Notes: generated from the sequence alone by a model not told the origin. A stretch of 64,000 bases of DNA from Paucidesulfovibrio longus DSM 6739 (GCF_000420485.1 NZ_ATVA01000011.1:434001-498000), one strand, 5' to 3'. Shown: positions 46,072 to 56,306, counted from the first letter of the stretch. Program-made: numbers and translations.

Positions 46072-47625
46072 TCAGGGGCGCGCCAGCTCGATGCCTTGGA
46101 TACGCAGGATGGATTTGTCGGCGGCTTCCGGAATGATCGACGCCAGGCGCGGATGGCCCAGCCTGTCGAGCAGCACGGGCCGCGAGGCGTGCCCGTTTTC
46201 GTCCAGATGCGCGGCGAAGATTTCCGTATAGGGCGTGTTCTGCTTGGACGAGAAGACGATCCAGCGTCCGTTGGGCGAAAAGCTGTGCCAGGAATTGAGC
46301 AGGTCGGTGTTGCATTCCAGGCGGCGCGCTTCTCCTCCTTCGGCCGGCACGATCCAGAGCTCGCTCGACGGCTGGAGCACGAGTCCGGTCTCGGCGCGGC
46401 AGAACACGATCCAGCGTCCGTCCGGCGAGAATCGGGGGAAATAGTTGCTCATGCCGTTGCCGGACGCCCCTGCCAGAGGACGGGCGTTCCCGCCGCGTCC
46501 GTCGTTGAAGTCCAGGACGTGGAGATCGAAGCGGTAGGGGTAGCGGGCGTTGAAGTCCTCGATGCGGTCCTCGCCCGGAGGCAGAAAGGTGCGTTCGCCC
46601 ATGGCTTCCACGAGCTGCGGATCAACGGGGGCGCGCGCAAAGACGATGCGCTTTCCGTCCGGGCTCCAGGCCGGGCTGGTCTGGACGAAATCCGTGCTGT
46701 CCGCGCCGGGCAGCGGGCGGATCGTGCCGTCGGCGCGCGAGTACACGGCCAGATGGCCCTGGATGGGAAAAAAGAACTGGCAGAATTCCACGTCGTCCAG
46801 AGGCGAAAACATGGATTTTTCCTGGACCGTGCTGACGGCCCGGGAGCCGTCCGGGGAAATCTTGGTGAACAGGCCCATGCTGACCCTGCCCTGTTCCGGG
46901 CGGTACTGGTTCCAGGAAAACATCTGCGCCGCGCCCACGGTCATATGTTCGGCCACGGGCATGAACACGTAGCCTCCCTTGTCCTTGTCGTAGTCGATGT
47001 CCATGCCGAAGGTGGCGGCGTCCCCGGAGAAGGTGTGGCAGTTGCCGCAGTGGCGCATGCCCCCGAAGACCACGCGCGGCGGCTCCGGAGAGGACGGGTC
47101 CGCCACGAGCCAGCGGGACTGTTCCGGGTGGTCCTGCGCGGCGAGGAACGGCAGCGGAATCTGCTGGTAGAAGACGGCCGCGTCGAACGGATCGGGGGAA
47201 ACGCCGAATGCGGCGGTTCCGCGGGCAAGGGCTGCGCCGCGCTCGTCCAGCCGCGTGATCGTGATCCGGCACTCCCGGCCCTGGGCCCGCATTTTGACGG
47301 CTTCCCAGGCAGCGGGGTCCGGCGTCCATTCCGGGGCCGTGGTAAGGGCGCAGGCCGCGCCGCCGTCCGGCAGGTCGATGCGCGCCAGCCAGCGGCCCGC
47401 GCCCCCCTCGGCTTCCCAGAGGATGCGGGGCGGTGCCGCGTCGCGGGGGTACACGCCGTGGGGCAGGGGATTGAAAACGTCGAGCCGTGCCAGGGGCGGG
47501 GGCGGAACCTGCCCCTCCCTCTCCGGTCCGGCGTGGAGGGGCGTCCATGAAGCGAGCGCGATCAGGGCGGCTATGCAGAACCAGCACGCCGCGTCGGTTT
47601 TTTTGTGCTGAACGGATCGAACCAT
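46072..47625 (-). CDS. Exported monohaem c-type cytochrome with TolB/PD40-like propeller
   Basis: A 517-residue protein with a signal peptide (residues 1-32). A single CxxCH haem motif, CGNCH, lies at residues 193-197. The second half has repeated PD40/TolB-like blades: SPAWSPDGKRIVFARAP, FPRFSPDGRWIVFCRAE and HSFSPNGRWIVFSSKQ, so it should form a beta-propeller. The first 185 residues have beta-strand-rich sequence without a clear family. The combination places a covalently bound haem in the periplasm next to a protein-interaction or ligand-binding propeller. No redox partner gene is adjacent. Confidence 0.8.
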   Translation of the reverse strand: MVRSVQHKKTDAACWFCIAALIALASWTPLHAGPEREGQVPPPPLARLDVFNPLPHGVYPRDAAPPRILWEAEGGAGRWLARIDLPDGGAACALTTAPEWTPDPAAWEAVKMRAQGRECRITITRLDERGAALARGTAAFGVSPDPFDAAVFYQQIPLPFLAAQDHPEQSRWLVADPSSPEPPRVVFGGMRHCGNCHTFSGDAATFGMDIDYDKDKGGYVFMPVAEHMTVGAAQMFSWNQYRPEQGRVSMGLFTKISPDGSRAVSTVQEKSMFSPLDDVEFCQFFFPIQGHLAVYSRADGTIRPLPGADSTDFVQTSPAWSPDGKRIVFARAPVDPQLVEAMGERTFLPPGEDRIEDFNARYPYRFDLHVLDFNDGRGGNARPLAGASGNGMSNYFPRFSPDGRWIVFCRAETGLVLQPSSELWIVPAEGGEARRLECNTDLLNSWHSFSPNGRWIVFSSKQNTPYTEIFAAHLDENGHASRPVLLDRLGHPRLASIIPEAADKSILRIQGIELARP

Positions 47626-47803
47626 GGGGAATCTCCCTGGCGTTGCCGGATGGCTTCACATTGTAAAATTGGCGAACGGCACACCGATGTCAAGGCATTG
47701 CGGCAGGAATCTTGACGCGGGCACGTTGCCGCACTGGCTATGGAATTCGCTCTGTGCTAATGCATAAGGTAGGCATTCAGGCTTGTTCAACAGCGAGGTT
47801 CCT

Positions 47804-49675
47804 GTGGGCTATCGTCGCAACAGCGGGAATACGTTCAGGTTGGTCTGGGTCCGGGTGGCGGTTCCGGTCATCGGCACGGTCTGCCTGTTCCTGGCGGCGG
47901 CGTTTTTCTATTACCTGCCCGCTGTCCGCGAATCCCTTATGCAGCAGAAACGGGAAACGATCCGCGAGCTGACGCAAAACGCCTGGGGAGTGCTCGAAGC
48001 CCATCACGACATGGAGATTTCCGGCGAGCTGACGGGCGACGAAGCCCGCAAACGAGCGGCGGCGGTCGTTTCCCGAATGCGCTTCGGGCCGGAAAACAAG
48101 GACTATTTCTGGATCAACGACCTGCACCCCCGCATGATCATGCACCCCTACCGCCCGGATCTCGACGGCACCGACCTGACCTATTATGCCGACTGCGCCG
48201 GCACCCGCCTCTTTGTCGCCTTCGTGGAAGCCTCCCGCAGGACCGGCGAAGGCTTCGTGCAATATTACTGGCAGTGGAAGGACGACCCGGATCGGGTCGT
48301 TCCCAAGCTCTCCTTCGTGAAGCGTTTCGAGCCCTGGGGCTGGATCGTGGGCACCGGGGTCTACATCGACGATGTCGAGGCCGAGGCCGCGTCCCAGGCG
48401 GAGAAGCTGGTCCGGGCCGGGTTCGTGGTCTTTCTCCTGGCGTCCCTGCTGGCGATGGTTTCCATCCTTCAGGGCAGGCAGGCCGACATCCGCTTGCGCC
48501 GCAGCCGCGACAAGATGCGCGCCGTATTCGACCAAAGCTTCCAGTTCATGGTGCTGTTGGACATTGAAGGCCGGGTGCTCGAGGTCAACGCCACCGCGCT
48601 GGAGCCGTACGGCCTGCGCGAGCGCGACGTGAAGGGGCGCGACTTCTGGAAGACGCCCTGGTGGGCGCATTCCCCCGAAGCCAGGAAACTGTTGCGCGAC
48701 GCGGTGCGCGAGGCCGCCGGGGGGCGCGGCGTCTGCTGGCAGACCAGCCACCCCGACGGCAAGGGGGGCATGCTCGACATGCATTTTTCCGTCAAACCCG
48801 CCATGGACAGCGAAGGGAGGCTGTTCGGGCTCATCGCCGAGGGGCACGACGTCACCGAGCAGGTGCAGGCGCGGAGGGAGCGCGAGCGCTCCATGGCCGA
48901 GCTGGAAGCGCGCAATGTGGAGCTGGAACGCGTCGCCTACGTCGTCTCCCATGATTTGCGCAATCCGCTGGTGACCATCAAGGGCTTCATCGGCGTCTTG
49001 CAGGAGGCTCTTTCCAGAAACGACATCGAGCGTGCGGAACTGGCCCTGCGGCGCATTGACCTTGCCGGAGATCGCATCGGCGGGCTGTTGCGCGACCTGA
49101 CCACCCTGTTCCGGCTGGGCGCGCTGGACGGATTCCACGAGCAGGTGGATCTCGGAGAATTGCTCCGGGAGGTCGTCGTGGATCTCGACTCCGCCCTCAA
49201 GGCCCGCGACGGGGAGGTGCGGAGCGTTTCGCCGTTGCCCGTGGTGAGCGGCGACCGGGATCGACTCCGCGAGGTGCTGCACAATCTTCTGGAAAACTGC
49301 ACGCTTTTCGCGCGGCCCGATGTGCCGCTCGTTGTGGAAGTGGGCGCGCTGGACGACGCCGAAGGCTATGAAATCTTCGTGCGCGACAATGGCGTGGGCA
49401 TCCGCCCGGCATACCTGGACAAGGTTTTCGGCCTGTTCGAGCAGCTTACTCCGAATGGGAGGGGCACCGGGGTCGGGCTGACCCTGGTGCGGCGCATCGT
49501 GGAGCAGCACGGGGGCCGGGTCTGGGCCGAATCCGATGGCGAGAACTGCGGCACCGTGATCCGGTTCACCCTGCCGCGAACGGAAGGCGAAGACGATCTG
49601 GACGGGACGGCCGGGATCGAGCCGGACGCAGCGGAGCGGGAAGGCCGGACAGGGGAGGATGAGGTCGATGCATGA
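47804..49675 (+). CDS. Sensor histidine kinase with Cache and PAS domains
   Basis: A 623-residue kinase. TM1 (about residues 12-35) is followed by a single-Cache domain with the typical YFWINDLHPRMIMHPYRPDLDG and EPWGWIVGTGVYIDDV motifs, TM2 (201-222), a PAS domain (about 235-345), HisKA with the His at 383 (VSHDLRNPLVTIKGF) and HATPase_c (VRDNGVGI; GTGVGLTLVRRIVEQHGG). sCache domains with this motif commonly bind small organic acids. The GTG at 47804 has GAGG upstream; a TTG at 47783 is an alternative. It is the first gene of the second signalling cassette. Confidence 0.88.
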   Translation: MGYRRNSGNTFRLVWVRVAVPVIGTVCLFLAAAFFYYLPAVRESLMQQKRETIRELTQNAWGVLEAHHDMEISGELTGDEARKRAAAVVSRMRFGPENKDYFWINDLHPRMIMHPYRPDLDGTDLTYYADCAGTRLFVAFVEASRRTGEGFVQYYWQWKDDPDRVVPKLSFVKRFEPWGWIVGTGVYIDDVEAEAASQAEKLVRAGFVVFLLASLLAMVSILQGRQADIRLRRSRDKMRAVFDQSFQFMVLLDIEGRVLEVNATALEPYGLRERDVKGRDFWKTPWWAHSPEARKLLRDAVREAAGGRGVCWQTSHPDGKGGMLDMHFSVKPAMDSEGRLFGLIAEGHDVTEQVQARRERERSMAELEARNVELERVAYVVSHDLRNPLVTIKGFIGVLQEALSRNDIERAELALRRIDLAGDRIGGLLRDLTTLFRLGALDGFHEQVDLGELLREVVVDLDSALKARDGEVRSVSPLPVVSGDRDRLREVLHNLLENCTLFARPDVPLVVEVGALDDAEGYEIFVRDNGVGIRPAYLDKVFGLFEQLTPNGRGTGVGLTLVRRIVEQHGGRVWAESDGENCGTVIRFTLPRTEGEDDLDGTAGIEPDAAEREGRTGEDEVDA

Positions 49676-52600
49676 GCTTGTCGTGCTGCTGCGCGCCGCG
49701 GAAGAAGCCCTGATGGGCAGGATTCTGGCGTTTGCCGAACGACACGGATACACGAAATACACTTCGAGCAGGAAGGAGGACTGGCGGCTGTCCGTGCGCG
49801 GGCTGACCGGGGCGCTTGAAAAAGCGCTGGACCGGGGAGGGCTCTCGGTGCTTTCCGCCGATGCGCAATACAGGGAAGACCCTGTGGCGGCTTTCGGCGT
49901 GGAAGAGGCGCGTCTGCACAGGGCGCGCGGCGTCAGTCTGTCCATGTTTCAGGGCTTGTTCAAATACTACCGCAATGCGTACCTGGATGAATTGCGGGAA
50001 AAATTCCCCTCGCGCAGCGACTGGACGGATGCGCTGTCCCTGTTTTTCGACAGGTTGGAAATAGCTGTTTGCTCCTCCTGGGTCGAACTCGGCCAGGAGG
50101 AGAGATACCGCGAATTGCAGGAGGCCAACCGCCGACTGACCAACAGCAAGAACATGTACATGACGCTCGTGGAGAGCTTTTCCCAGCCCATGGCCATCTA
50201 CAGCGAGACGCGGGGCCTGCAATACTCGAATCCGGCGTTTTCTCGGCTCCTCGGACGGCTGGTGGAACATGACGATCTTGAAAGCGTGGACCTTCTGAAA
50301 GTGATGCCCTGGCTGGGCAAGGCCCTGGAAGAGCAACGCCGGACCGGGGAAGCGATTCGGCGCTTCGAGCAGCCGCTGACGATCGGTGGGGAACAACGCT
50401 ATTTCGACTTGTCCCTCTCCCACGCGATCGACATGAGCGGGGTTTTTTCGGGGTCGACGATCCTGCTCGACGAGGTGACCACGGAACGCCGCGCCCGGCT
50501 GGCCTTTGAACAGGGGCGGCGGGAACGGATCGGGATGTTGGACGCCATGCCTGTTCCCGTGGTCATCACCCGGATCGGCGACGGCATCATCCGCTATGCC
50601 AACGTCATGGCCGCGAACTTGATCAGGGTGTCCAGGGACGACATGGTCGGGCATTACGCACCGGATTTTTACGAGAACCCCCAGGACCGCGCCCGGATGT
50701 TGCAGCTGCTCGAAAGCCAGGGCTCTCTCCGGGCTCACGAGATTCGCCTCAAGCGCGGCGAGGAAGGGCTTCCCTGCCTGATGTCCGCAGTGCGCGTGTC
50801 CCATTTCGACGAGGCCTGCTACCTCTTCACCCTGCTGGACATCAGCGGGTTCAAGCGCATCGAGGAAGAGGTCGCCAAACTGTCCCAGGCCCTTCAGCAA
50901 AGTCCCATCGCCGTGTTCGTGACGGACAGGGAGGGGCGCATCGAATATGTGAACAGCACCTTCGAAGCGCTGACAGGCCTCTTGCCGAATGACGTTCTGG
51001 GCGCGACGCCGGATATTCTCAAGGGCGCGCAGCAGAATAACGAGCTTCTCGACAAGCTGTGGAAATCTTTGCGGCACGGTCGGCCCTGGCGCGGGGAAAT
51101 GAGCATCGAACGCAAGAACGGGGGCTACTGCTGGGTCATGGTCCACCTTTCCCCCCTGACCGACGCTGATGGCAGCCCCGCGCACTTCGTCGCCTTCATG
51201 GAAGACATCACCAAGCGCAAGATGGCCGAGGGCGTGCTCCAGGATCGGCTCCAGTTCATCCAGACCCTCATGGACGCCGTGCCCACCCCGATATTCTACA
51301 AGAACATCGAAGGGGTCTACCAGGGCTGTAATCGGGCTTTCGAGCAATATTTCGGGATCATGCGGCCTTTCCTGATCGGCAAGACCGCAGCGGAAATCTC
51401 AACGGAAAAGCTGGCCCACGTCTATCACGACAAGGACATCCAGCTCGCCCGCCGGGGAGGGGTCCAGATCTACGAGAGCCACGCCCGGCGCAAGGACGGC
51501 GAGATCCGCGACGTGATTTTCCACAAGGCCACCTACAAGGATTCCAAGGGAAACCCCGCGGGCATCGTCGGCAGCGTCACGGACATCACCGAACGCAAAC
51601 GGGCGGAACGCGAATCGCGCGACAACGAGGCCACCCTGCGGCAGGCGCTGACGGGAATCCGCGCGGGCATCCTGGTGGTGGATCCGGACAGGAAGATCAT
51701 CGAGGACGTCAACGAGCGGGCTTTGGAACTGCTGGGGGGAGACCGCGCCGACTATCGCGGAAAGTCCAGCGAGGTTCTCGCCTGGCAGACGGTGCTCGGC
51801 AAACCGGTTCCTCCTTCGAGGATCATGGAGCCGCAAAGCGACAAGGAATACCGCCTGCTGCGTTCCGGGGGCAGCGTGCTCCCCGTGGCCCTGAGCGTTC
51901 TGGCTTCGACCATACGCGGCAAGCCGCGCATGCTCCTGATTCTTTTCGACCTGTCGGAGCGCAAGAACCTGGAGCGGCAGCTCAACCTCGCGCAGAAACT
52001 GGAATCCGTGGGACAGCTCGCAGCGGGCATCGCGCACGAGATCAATACGCCCATCCAGTACGTCAGCAGCAACCTTTCCTTTCTGGGGGAGGCATTCGCG
52101 CGGATCCGCGAAGATTTCGAACAGGCAGGCTGCGAACTGAGCCCTCTTTCGCTCGGCGACCTGGAAGAGATTCCAGGTGCGGTCAGGGACGCCCAGGAAG
52201 GAGTGTCGCGGGTGGGCTCCATCGTCCAGGCCATGCGCAAGTTTTCGCATCCCGGATCCGAGGAGCAGACCCCGGTGGACGTCAACGAGGCGATCCGCAA
52301 TACCGTGACCATCGCCCGCAACGAGTGGAAATACCATGCCGAGGTGATCTTCGACCTGGACGAAACCTTGCCCAGCGTGCTCTGCGTGCCCGGCGACTTC
52401 AACCAGGTGGTGCTCAACGTTCTCGTCAACGCGGCCCACGCCGTTGCCGAGAAAATGGGCGTCAGCGGGGACAAGGGGGAAATCCGGATCAAGACCTCGC
52501 GGGTCGGGGCATATGTGGAGATCGCCGTCAGCGACACCGGGGGCGGCATTCCCGAAGAGAACCGCGACAAGATCTTCGATCCCTTTTTCACCACGAAGGA

Positions 52601-52754
52601 GGTGGGCAAGGGCACGGGACAGGGTTTGGCCATCACCCACGCCATCGTGGAGCGGCATCACGGAGAGATCGAGCTGCGCTCCGAAGTGGGCAAAGGGACC
52701 ACGTTTTTGATCCGTTTTCCACTGGAAGGCCTGAATGGGGAGGCAAGGCGATGA
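49668..52754 (+). CDS. Cytosolic multi-PAS histidine kinase
   Basis: A 1028-residue protein without transmembrane segments. Residues 1-130 are helical and resemble an RsbRD-N-like or similar N-terminal sensory domain, which is uncertain. Five PAS-like modules begin near residues 158, 290, 408, 531 and 657. HisKA has the His at residue 790 ([22 protein letters not shown]), and HATPase_c has [24 protein letters not shown] and [20 protein letters not shown]. It overlaps the previous kinase by 8 bp and the receiver-HDOD gene by 4 bp. The many PAS modules point to integration of several cytosolic signals such as redox state or oxygen. Confidence 0.88.
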   Translation: MHELVVLLRAAEEALMGRILAFAERHGYTKYTSSRKEDWRLSVRGLTGALEKALDRGGLSVLSADAQYREDPVAAFGVEEARLHRARGVSLSMFQGLFKYYRNAYLDELREKFPSRSDWTDALSLFFDRLEIAVCSSWVELGQEERYRELQEANRRLTNSKNMYMTLVESFSQPMAIYSETRGLQYSNPAFSRLLGRLVEHDDLESVDLLKVMPWLGKALEEQRRTGEAIRRFEQPLTIGGEQRYFDLSLSHAIDMSGVFSGSTILLDEVTTERRARLAFEQGRRERIGMLDAMPVPVVITRIGDGIIRYANVMAANLIRVSRDDMVGHYAPDFYENPQDRARMLQLLESQGSLRAHEIRLKRGEEGLPCLMSAVRVSHFDEACYLFTLLDISGFKRIEEEVAKLSQALQQSPIAVFVTDREGRIEYVNSTFEALTGLLPNDVLGATPDILKGAQQNNELLDKLWKSLRHGRPWRGEMSIERKNGGYCWVMVHLSPLTDADGSPAHFVAFMEDITKRKMAEGVLQDRLQFIQTLMDAVPTPIFYKNIEGVYQGCNRAFEQYFGIMRPFLIGKTAAEISTEKLAHVYHDKDIQLARRGGVQIYESHARRKDGEIRDVIFHKATYKDSKGNPAGIVGSVTDITERKRAERESRDNEATLRQALTGIRAGILVVDPDRKIIEDVNERALELLGGDRADYRGKSSEVLAWQTVLGKPVPPSRIMEPQSDKEYRLLRSGGSVLPVALSVLASTIRGKPRMLLILFDLSERKNLERQLNLAQKLESVGQLAAGIAHEINTPIQYVSSNLSFLGEAFARIREDFEQAGCELSPLSLGDLEEIPGAVRDAQEGVSRVGSIVQAMRKFSHPGSEEQTPVDVNEAIRNTVTIARNEWKYHAEVIFDLDETLPSVLCVPGDFNQVVLNVLVNAAHAVAEKMGVSGDKGEIRIKTSRVGAYVEIAVSDTGGGIPEENRDKIFDPFFTTKEVGKGTGQGLAITHAIVERHHGEIELRSEVGKGTTFLIRFPLEGLNGEARR

Positions 52755-53977
52755 CCATGCGCGTATTGTTCGTGGACGACGAGGAGATGATCCTGCGCGG
52801 CATCCGCAGAATGCTTCATGGACATGTGGACTGGGACATTTCCTATGCGCTGGGCGGCGCCGAGGGGCTGGAGCATCTGAAAAGCAAGCCCGTGGACGTG
52901 CTCGTGGCCGACATGCGCATGCCCGGCATGGATGGAGCCCAGCTGCTCACCAAGGCGCAGACCGTCGCGCCGGGAGCCGTGCGCATCGTGCTTTCCGGCC
53001 ATTCCGATCAGCAGGCCGTGCTGCATACGGTCAAGCCCGCGCATCAGTTCCTGAGCAAGCCGTGCGACCTGGATACGCTCGTTTCCACGCTGGAGCGCGT
53101 GCACGCCCTGCGCAAAATCTTCATCAACGAACGCCTTCGCAAGGTGATCACCCGCATCGACGCCCTGCCCGTGCTTCCCGCAGTGTACCACCAGCTGGTG
53201 GGCGAGCTTGAAAGCAGGGACGCCTCCCTCGCAAGGGTCGGACGAATTCTTTCCAGGGACGTGGGGCTGAGCGCCGGAATCCTCAAGACGGTAAACTCTT
53301 CCTTCTTCGGGCTGCCGAACAGGGTCTCCACTCCGGAACAGGCGGCGGCCATGCTCGGCCTCGACGTGCTCAAGGGCTTGATCATCACCGAGGCGATGTT
53401 CAGCATCTTCAAGGAGCGTGACGGGTTGAACTTCTCGCTGAAGAACCTCTGGGAGCACAGCATGCGCGTGGCCGGTTTCGGGCGTGTGCTCTGCGGATTG
53501 CAGGGCTGCCGGCGTCAGGACGTGGAGGAGGCTTTTCTCTGCGGTCTTCTGCATGACCTGGGCAAGCTGGTCCTGGCGGACCGGCTTCCCGGAGAGTACC
53601 GGGAGATACTGCTGCTGACCAACCAGGAAAACATACCGATCCGCGAGGCGGAACTGGAAGTGCTGAACACGGATCATGCGGAGTTGGGAGCCTACCTTTT
53701 GGGGCTTTGGGGGTTCCCGGAACAATTGGTCAAGGCCGTGGCTTCGCACCATGCCCCTTCAAGCATGATCTCGGAGCCGGCGCTGATGGTGACGACGACT
53801 CATTTTGCTAATTATATAGATCATTTATTGGTAGTATTCAACAAGGGGTATGCGGAGCATCCCCTGGACCTGACCTATTCGCTCCGCACGGGGCTGGTGG
53901 AAAAGCTTCCCGGTTGGGTCGAGGCTTGTCACAACATACTGGAAGGCGCCGATGCAGAAAACGATCTTGTTCGTTGA
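52751..53977 (+). CDS. Response regulator with HDOD domain
   Basis: A 408-residue protein: receiver (residues 4-118; LFVDDEEM, LVADMRMPGMDG with the Asp, FLSKPCDL) followed by an HDOD domain from about 135 (ALPVLPAVYHQLV, LSRDVGLSAGILKTVNSSFFGLP, LCGLLHDLGKLVL). HDOD domains are HD-like but usually not catalytic phosphodiesterases and act through protein contacts. The gene overlaps its neighbours at both ends (ATGA upstream, 26 bp downstream). It is the probable output of the second cassette's kinases. Confidence 0.88.
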   Translation: MTMRVLFVDDEEMILRGIRRMLHGHVDWDISYALGGAEGLEHLKSKPVDVLVADMRMPGMDGAQLLTKAQTVAPGAVRIVLSGHSDQQAVLHTVKPAHQFLSKPCDLDTLVSTLERVHALRKIFINERLRKVITRIDALPVLPAVYHQLVGELESRDASLARVGRILSRDVGLSAGILKTVNSSFFGLPNRVSTPEQAAAMLGLDVLKGLIITEAMFSIFKERDGLNFSLKNLWEHSMRVAGFGRVLCGLQGCRRQDVEEAFLCGLLHDLGKLVLADRLPGEYREILLLTNQENIPIREAELEVLNTDHAELGAYLLGLWGFPEQLVKAVASHHAPSSMISEPALMVTTTHFANYIDHLLVVFNKGYAEHPLDLTYSLRTGLVEKLPGWVEACHNILEGADAENDLVR

Positions 53978-55130
53978 CGACGACGAGCTGCTTCTCAAAG
54001 CCGTTCGCCGTTCTCTGACCAGCCGTTATGATCTGGAAACGGCTCTCGGGCCGGAAGAGGCCCTGAAGCGAATTCAGGAAGACGGTCCATTCGCTGTGGT
54101 CGTCTCGGATTTGAAAATGCCCGGCAAGGACGGCATAAGCCTTCTTGAGGAAATCCGTGCTCTCAGTCCGGACACCATTCGTGTCGTCTTGACGGGATAC
54201 GCGGACCTCAACTCCGCTGTGGAAGCCGTGAACCGCGGGCACGTGTTCCGTTTTTTGACCAAGCCCTGCGAGGACGAGACCCTGGCCGCCGTGCTCGACG
54301 ACTGCCTGCGGCAGTTCGCGCTGGTGACGGCGGAGCGCGAATTGCTGGAAAAGACGCTCAAGGGGTGCGTGTCCGTGCTGACGGAAACCTTGTCCCTGGT
54401 GAATCCCGAAGCCTTTGGACGGGCCAACCGCATCGACAGGTTCGCCAAGGCCATCGCGCAGCAGGCGGGAATCGGGGAGATCTGGAAGTACGAGATGGCG
54501 GCCATGCTGTCGCAGATAGGCTGCGTTGTCCTGCCGGAGCAGACCCTGCAGAAGATCGCCAAAGGGATCCATCTGAATTCCGAGGAAAAGCAGCTTTACG
54601 ACATGCACCCCCTCATCGGGCGCAACCTCCTGGCGCGCATTCCCCGTCTGGAGGACGTTGCGGAAATGGTCGCCTACCAGGAAAAGAACTACGACGGCAG
54701 CGGCATTCCGCCGGACGGCATCAGCGGGGACGACATCCCTCAGGGAGCGCGCATCCTCAAGGTCGCCATCGATTTCGATCTGGCCTTCAGCCGGGAAAAC
54801 AGTTTCGCCAAGGCCTTCCATCACTTGGAAGAGCACATCGAGCGCTACGATCCCGTGATGCTCTATTACCTGGAAGGCTGCCTGGGCAAGGAGGCGCACT
54901 TCGAATCAGCGGCGCTGAAGGTCAAGGAGCTGCGCCATGGAATGCTCGTGGATCAGGCGGTGATGACCAAGACCGGCCTGCACCTCTTGCGCAAGGGGCG
55001 GGAGCTGAATTCCGTGCTCATCCAGAAGCTGCGCACCGTGCACAAGCGTCTGGGCGTGGTCGAACCGATCAACGTGCTCATCCCCGTGAACGAAAGCAAG
55101 CGGGACGAGTCGGACATCCGTCAGGACTGA
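53952..55130 (+). CDS. Response regulator with degenerate HD-GYP domain
   Basis: A 392-residue protein: receiver (residues 3-118; LFVDDDELL, VVSDLKMPGKDG with the Asp, FLTKPCED) and a C-terminal half that aligns with HD-GYP. Where HD-GYP has HDIGK, this has MLSQIGCV (His-Asp lost), and where it has HHERWDGxGYP it has YQEKNYDGSGIP (first His lost, GYP changed to GIP). The catalytic metal site therefore appears destroyed, and a non-enzymatic, perhaps c-di-GMP-sensing, role is more likely. It is the last gene of the cassette and overlaps the convergent membrane-protein gene by 10 bp. Confidence 0.82.
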   Translation: MQKTILFVDDDELLLKAVRRSLTSRYDLETALGPEEALKRIQEDGPFAVVVSDLKMPGKDGISLLEEIRALSPDTIRVVLTGYADLNSAVEAVNRGHVFRFLTKPCEDETLAAVLDDCLRQFALVTAERELLEKTLKGCVSVLTETLSLVNPEAFGRANRIDRFAKAIAQQAGIGEIWKYEMAAMLSQIGCVVLPEQTLQKIAKGIHLNSEEKQLYDMHPLIGRNLLARIPRLEDVAEMVAYQEKNYDGSGIPPDGISGDDIPQGARILKVAIDFDLAFSRENSFAKAFHHLEEHIERYDPVMLYYLEGCLGKEAHFESAALKVKELRHGMLVDQAVMTKTGLHLLRKGRELNSVLIQKLRTVHKRLGVVEPINVLIPVNESKRDESDIRQD

Positions 55131-56305
55131 TCGTTTCCCCCGGCGCAGGCTCGTTTCAGCTGGTCCGGCACCGCGACGCCCGCTTCGGAAAGGGCCGCGA
55201 GCAACATGCCTGCGTTTTTGAGGCTGTTGAACATCAGGCGCAGCCGTTCAGCTCCGACCAGTCGCAGCTCCAGCCCCCATTCCACGTTGCGGGAAATCAG
55301 CAGGGCCATGCCCATGGTCTGGGGCATGCCGCCGCCGAAAATCAGCAGCAGCCGCGCGAGCAGCCGGGCTCGTTCCGCGCCGTCATAGGCCCGGGTTTCC
55401 TCGATTTCCTCGAATCCGATCCGGCGTTTCCGCCAGAGCGTCCGCAGGATCAGCCCTTCCTTCAGCGCATAGGCCTGGAAGCAAGCGTAGCGCGCCGCCG
55501 TGGCGGGCAGCGCGGCGGTCAGCAGCGCAAGGCTCCAGAAGCTCAACGTGAGCACGGCCCAGCCGTTGTCCAAGGACAGCAGCTCGGAAGGGGACGTGGT
55601 CGAACCGACGATCAGCAGCGGCAGGGAAAAGAAGAAAAGCGTCAGGGAGATGCCCAGCAGGTCGGGCACAATCACGGCGCTAGCGATGCCGTAGCGTGCC
55701 GCGCCGGAATGTCGGGACGGCCTGGGCGGCAGCGCGTAGGCCGCCAGCGCCGCGAGCAGGAGCCAGGGAGCCGCGGCCCTGCCGGGGTGGCGGAGCCGCT
55801 CCGGCGCGGCCTGGGCGTGGCGCGCTTCCACGAAGGCGGCTCCCAGAGGACGGGCCTGGGGCGCGTCCTTGGGAAGCAGATATCGGAATTCGTTCTTCGG
55901 CAGGTCCAGGGAACGCGCCAGGGGGGAGTCTTCCGCGAACCAGAAGTCTTTTCCGCCATCCCCCTGATTCCCCGCGAGGCTCTCCGGGAGGTTGCCCGCG
56001 CCGGTCGGCGTCTCGCCCGGAGACTGGAGCGCGGAGGCCATCACGGCCCACTCAGGCCCGGACACGGCCAGGGTGCGCCCCTGCAGGGCGTGTTCCAGCC
56101 AGTCTCCGAAACCGGGAGCGTCCTCGCCGTGCAGGGCGGCGTCGCGTTCGTACTTCGCGCGCAGGTCCGGCAGGCTGACGCGCAACAGCCGCTCGGCCGG
56201 CGTCAGGAAAAGCCAGGCTCCCAGCAGCAACAGGCCCAGGCAGGCCGCGCGGCGAAAAATTTCCACCAGCCCCTGGAGCCACGGGGGAAGCGCGTTCCCG
56301 GCCAT
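55121..56305 (-). CDS. Membrane protein of unknown function
   Basis: A 394-residue protein I do not recognise. Hydrophobic segments are visible near residues 18-38, 170-190, 205-240 and 245-275. The C-terminal part contains a soluble region with RYACFQAYALKEGLILRTL and RRIGFEEIEETRAYDG, and later helical sequence. The N-terminal region between about residues 45 and 165 is polar and probably periplasmic. It begins 2 bp after the stop of the MoeA fusion (one base between) on the same strand, so it may share a transcript with the cofactor genes. A cofactor-related role is an inference from position only. Confidence 0.6.
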   Translation of the reverse strand: MAGNALPPWLQGLVEIFRRAACLGLLLLGAWLFLTPAERLLRVSLPDLRAKYERDAALHGEDAPGFGDWLEHALQGRTLAVSGPEWAVMASALQSPGETPTGAGNLPESLAGNQGDGGKDFWFAEDSPLARSLDLPKNEFRYLLPKDAPQARPLGAAFVEARHAQAAPERLRHPGRAAAPWLLLAALAAYALPPRPSRHSGAARYGIASAVIVPDLLGISLTLFFFSLPLLIVGSTTSPSELLSLDNGWAVLTLSFWSLALLTAALPATAARYACFQAYALKEGLILRTLWRKRRIGFEEIEETRAYDGAERARLLARLLLIFGGGMPQTMGMALLISRNVEWGLELRLVGAERLRLMFNSLKNAGMLLAALSEAGVAVPDQLKRACAGGNDQS

Positions 56306-56306
56306 G

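Noticed and set aside
47626-47803. Promoters in the region between the cytochrome-propeller gene and the second kinase cassette
   Set aside because: TTGAC-like elements are present on both strands, but none has a convincing -10 at the right distance, so none is listed.
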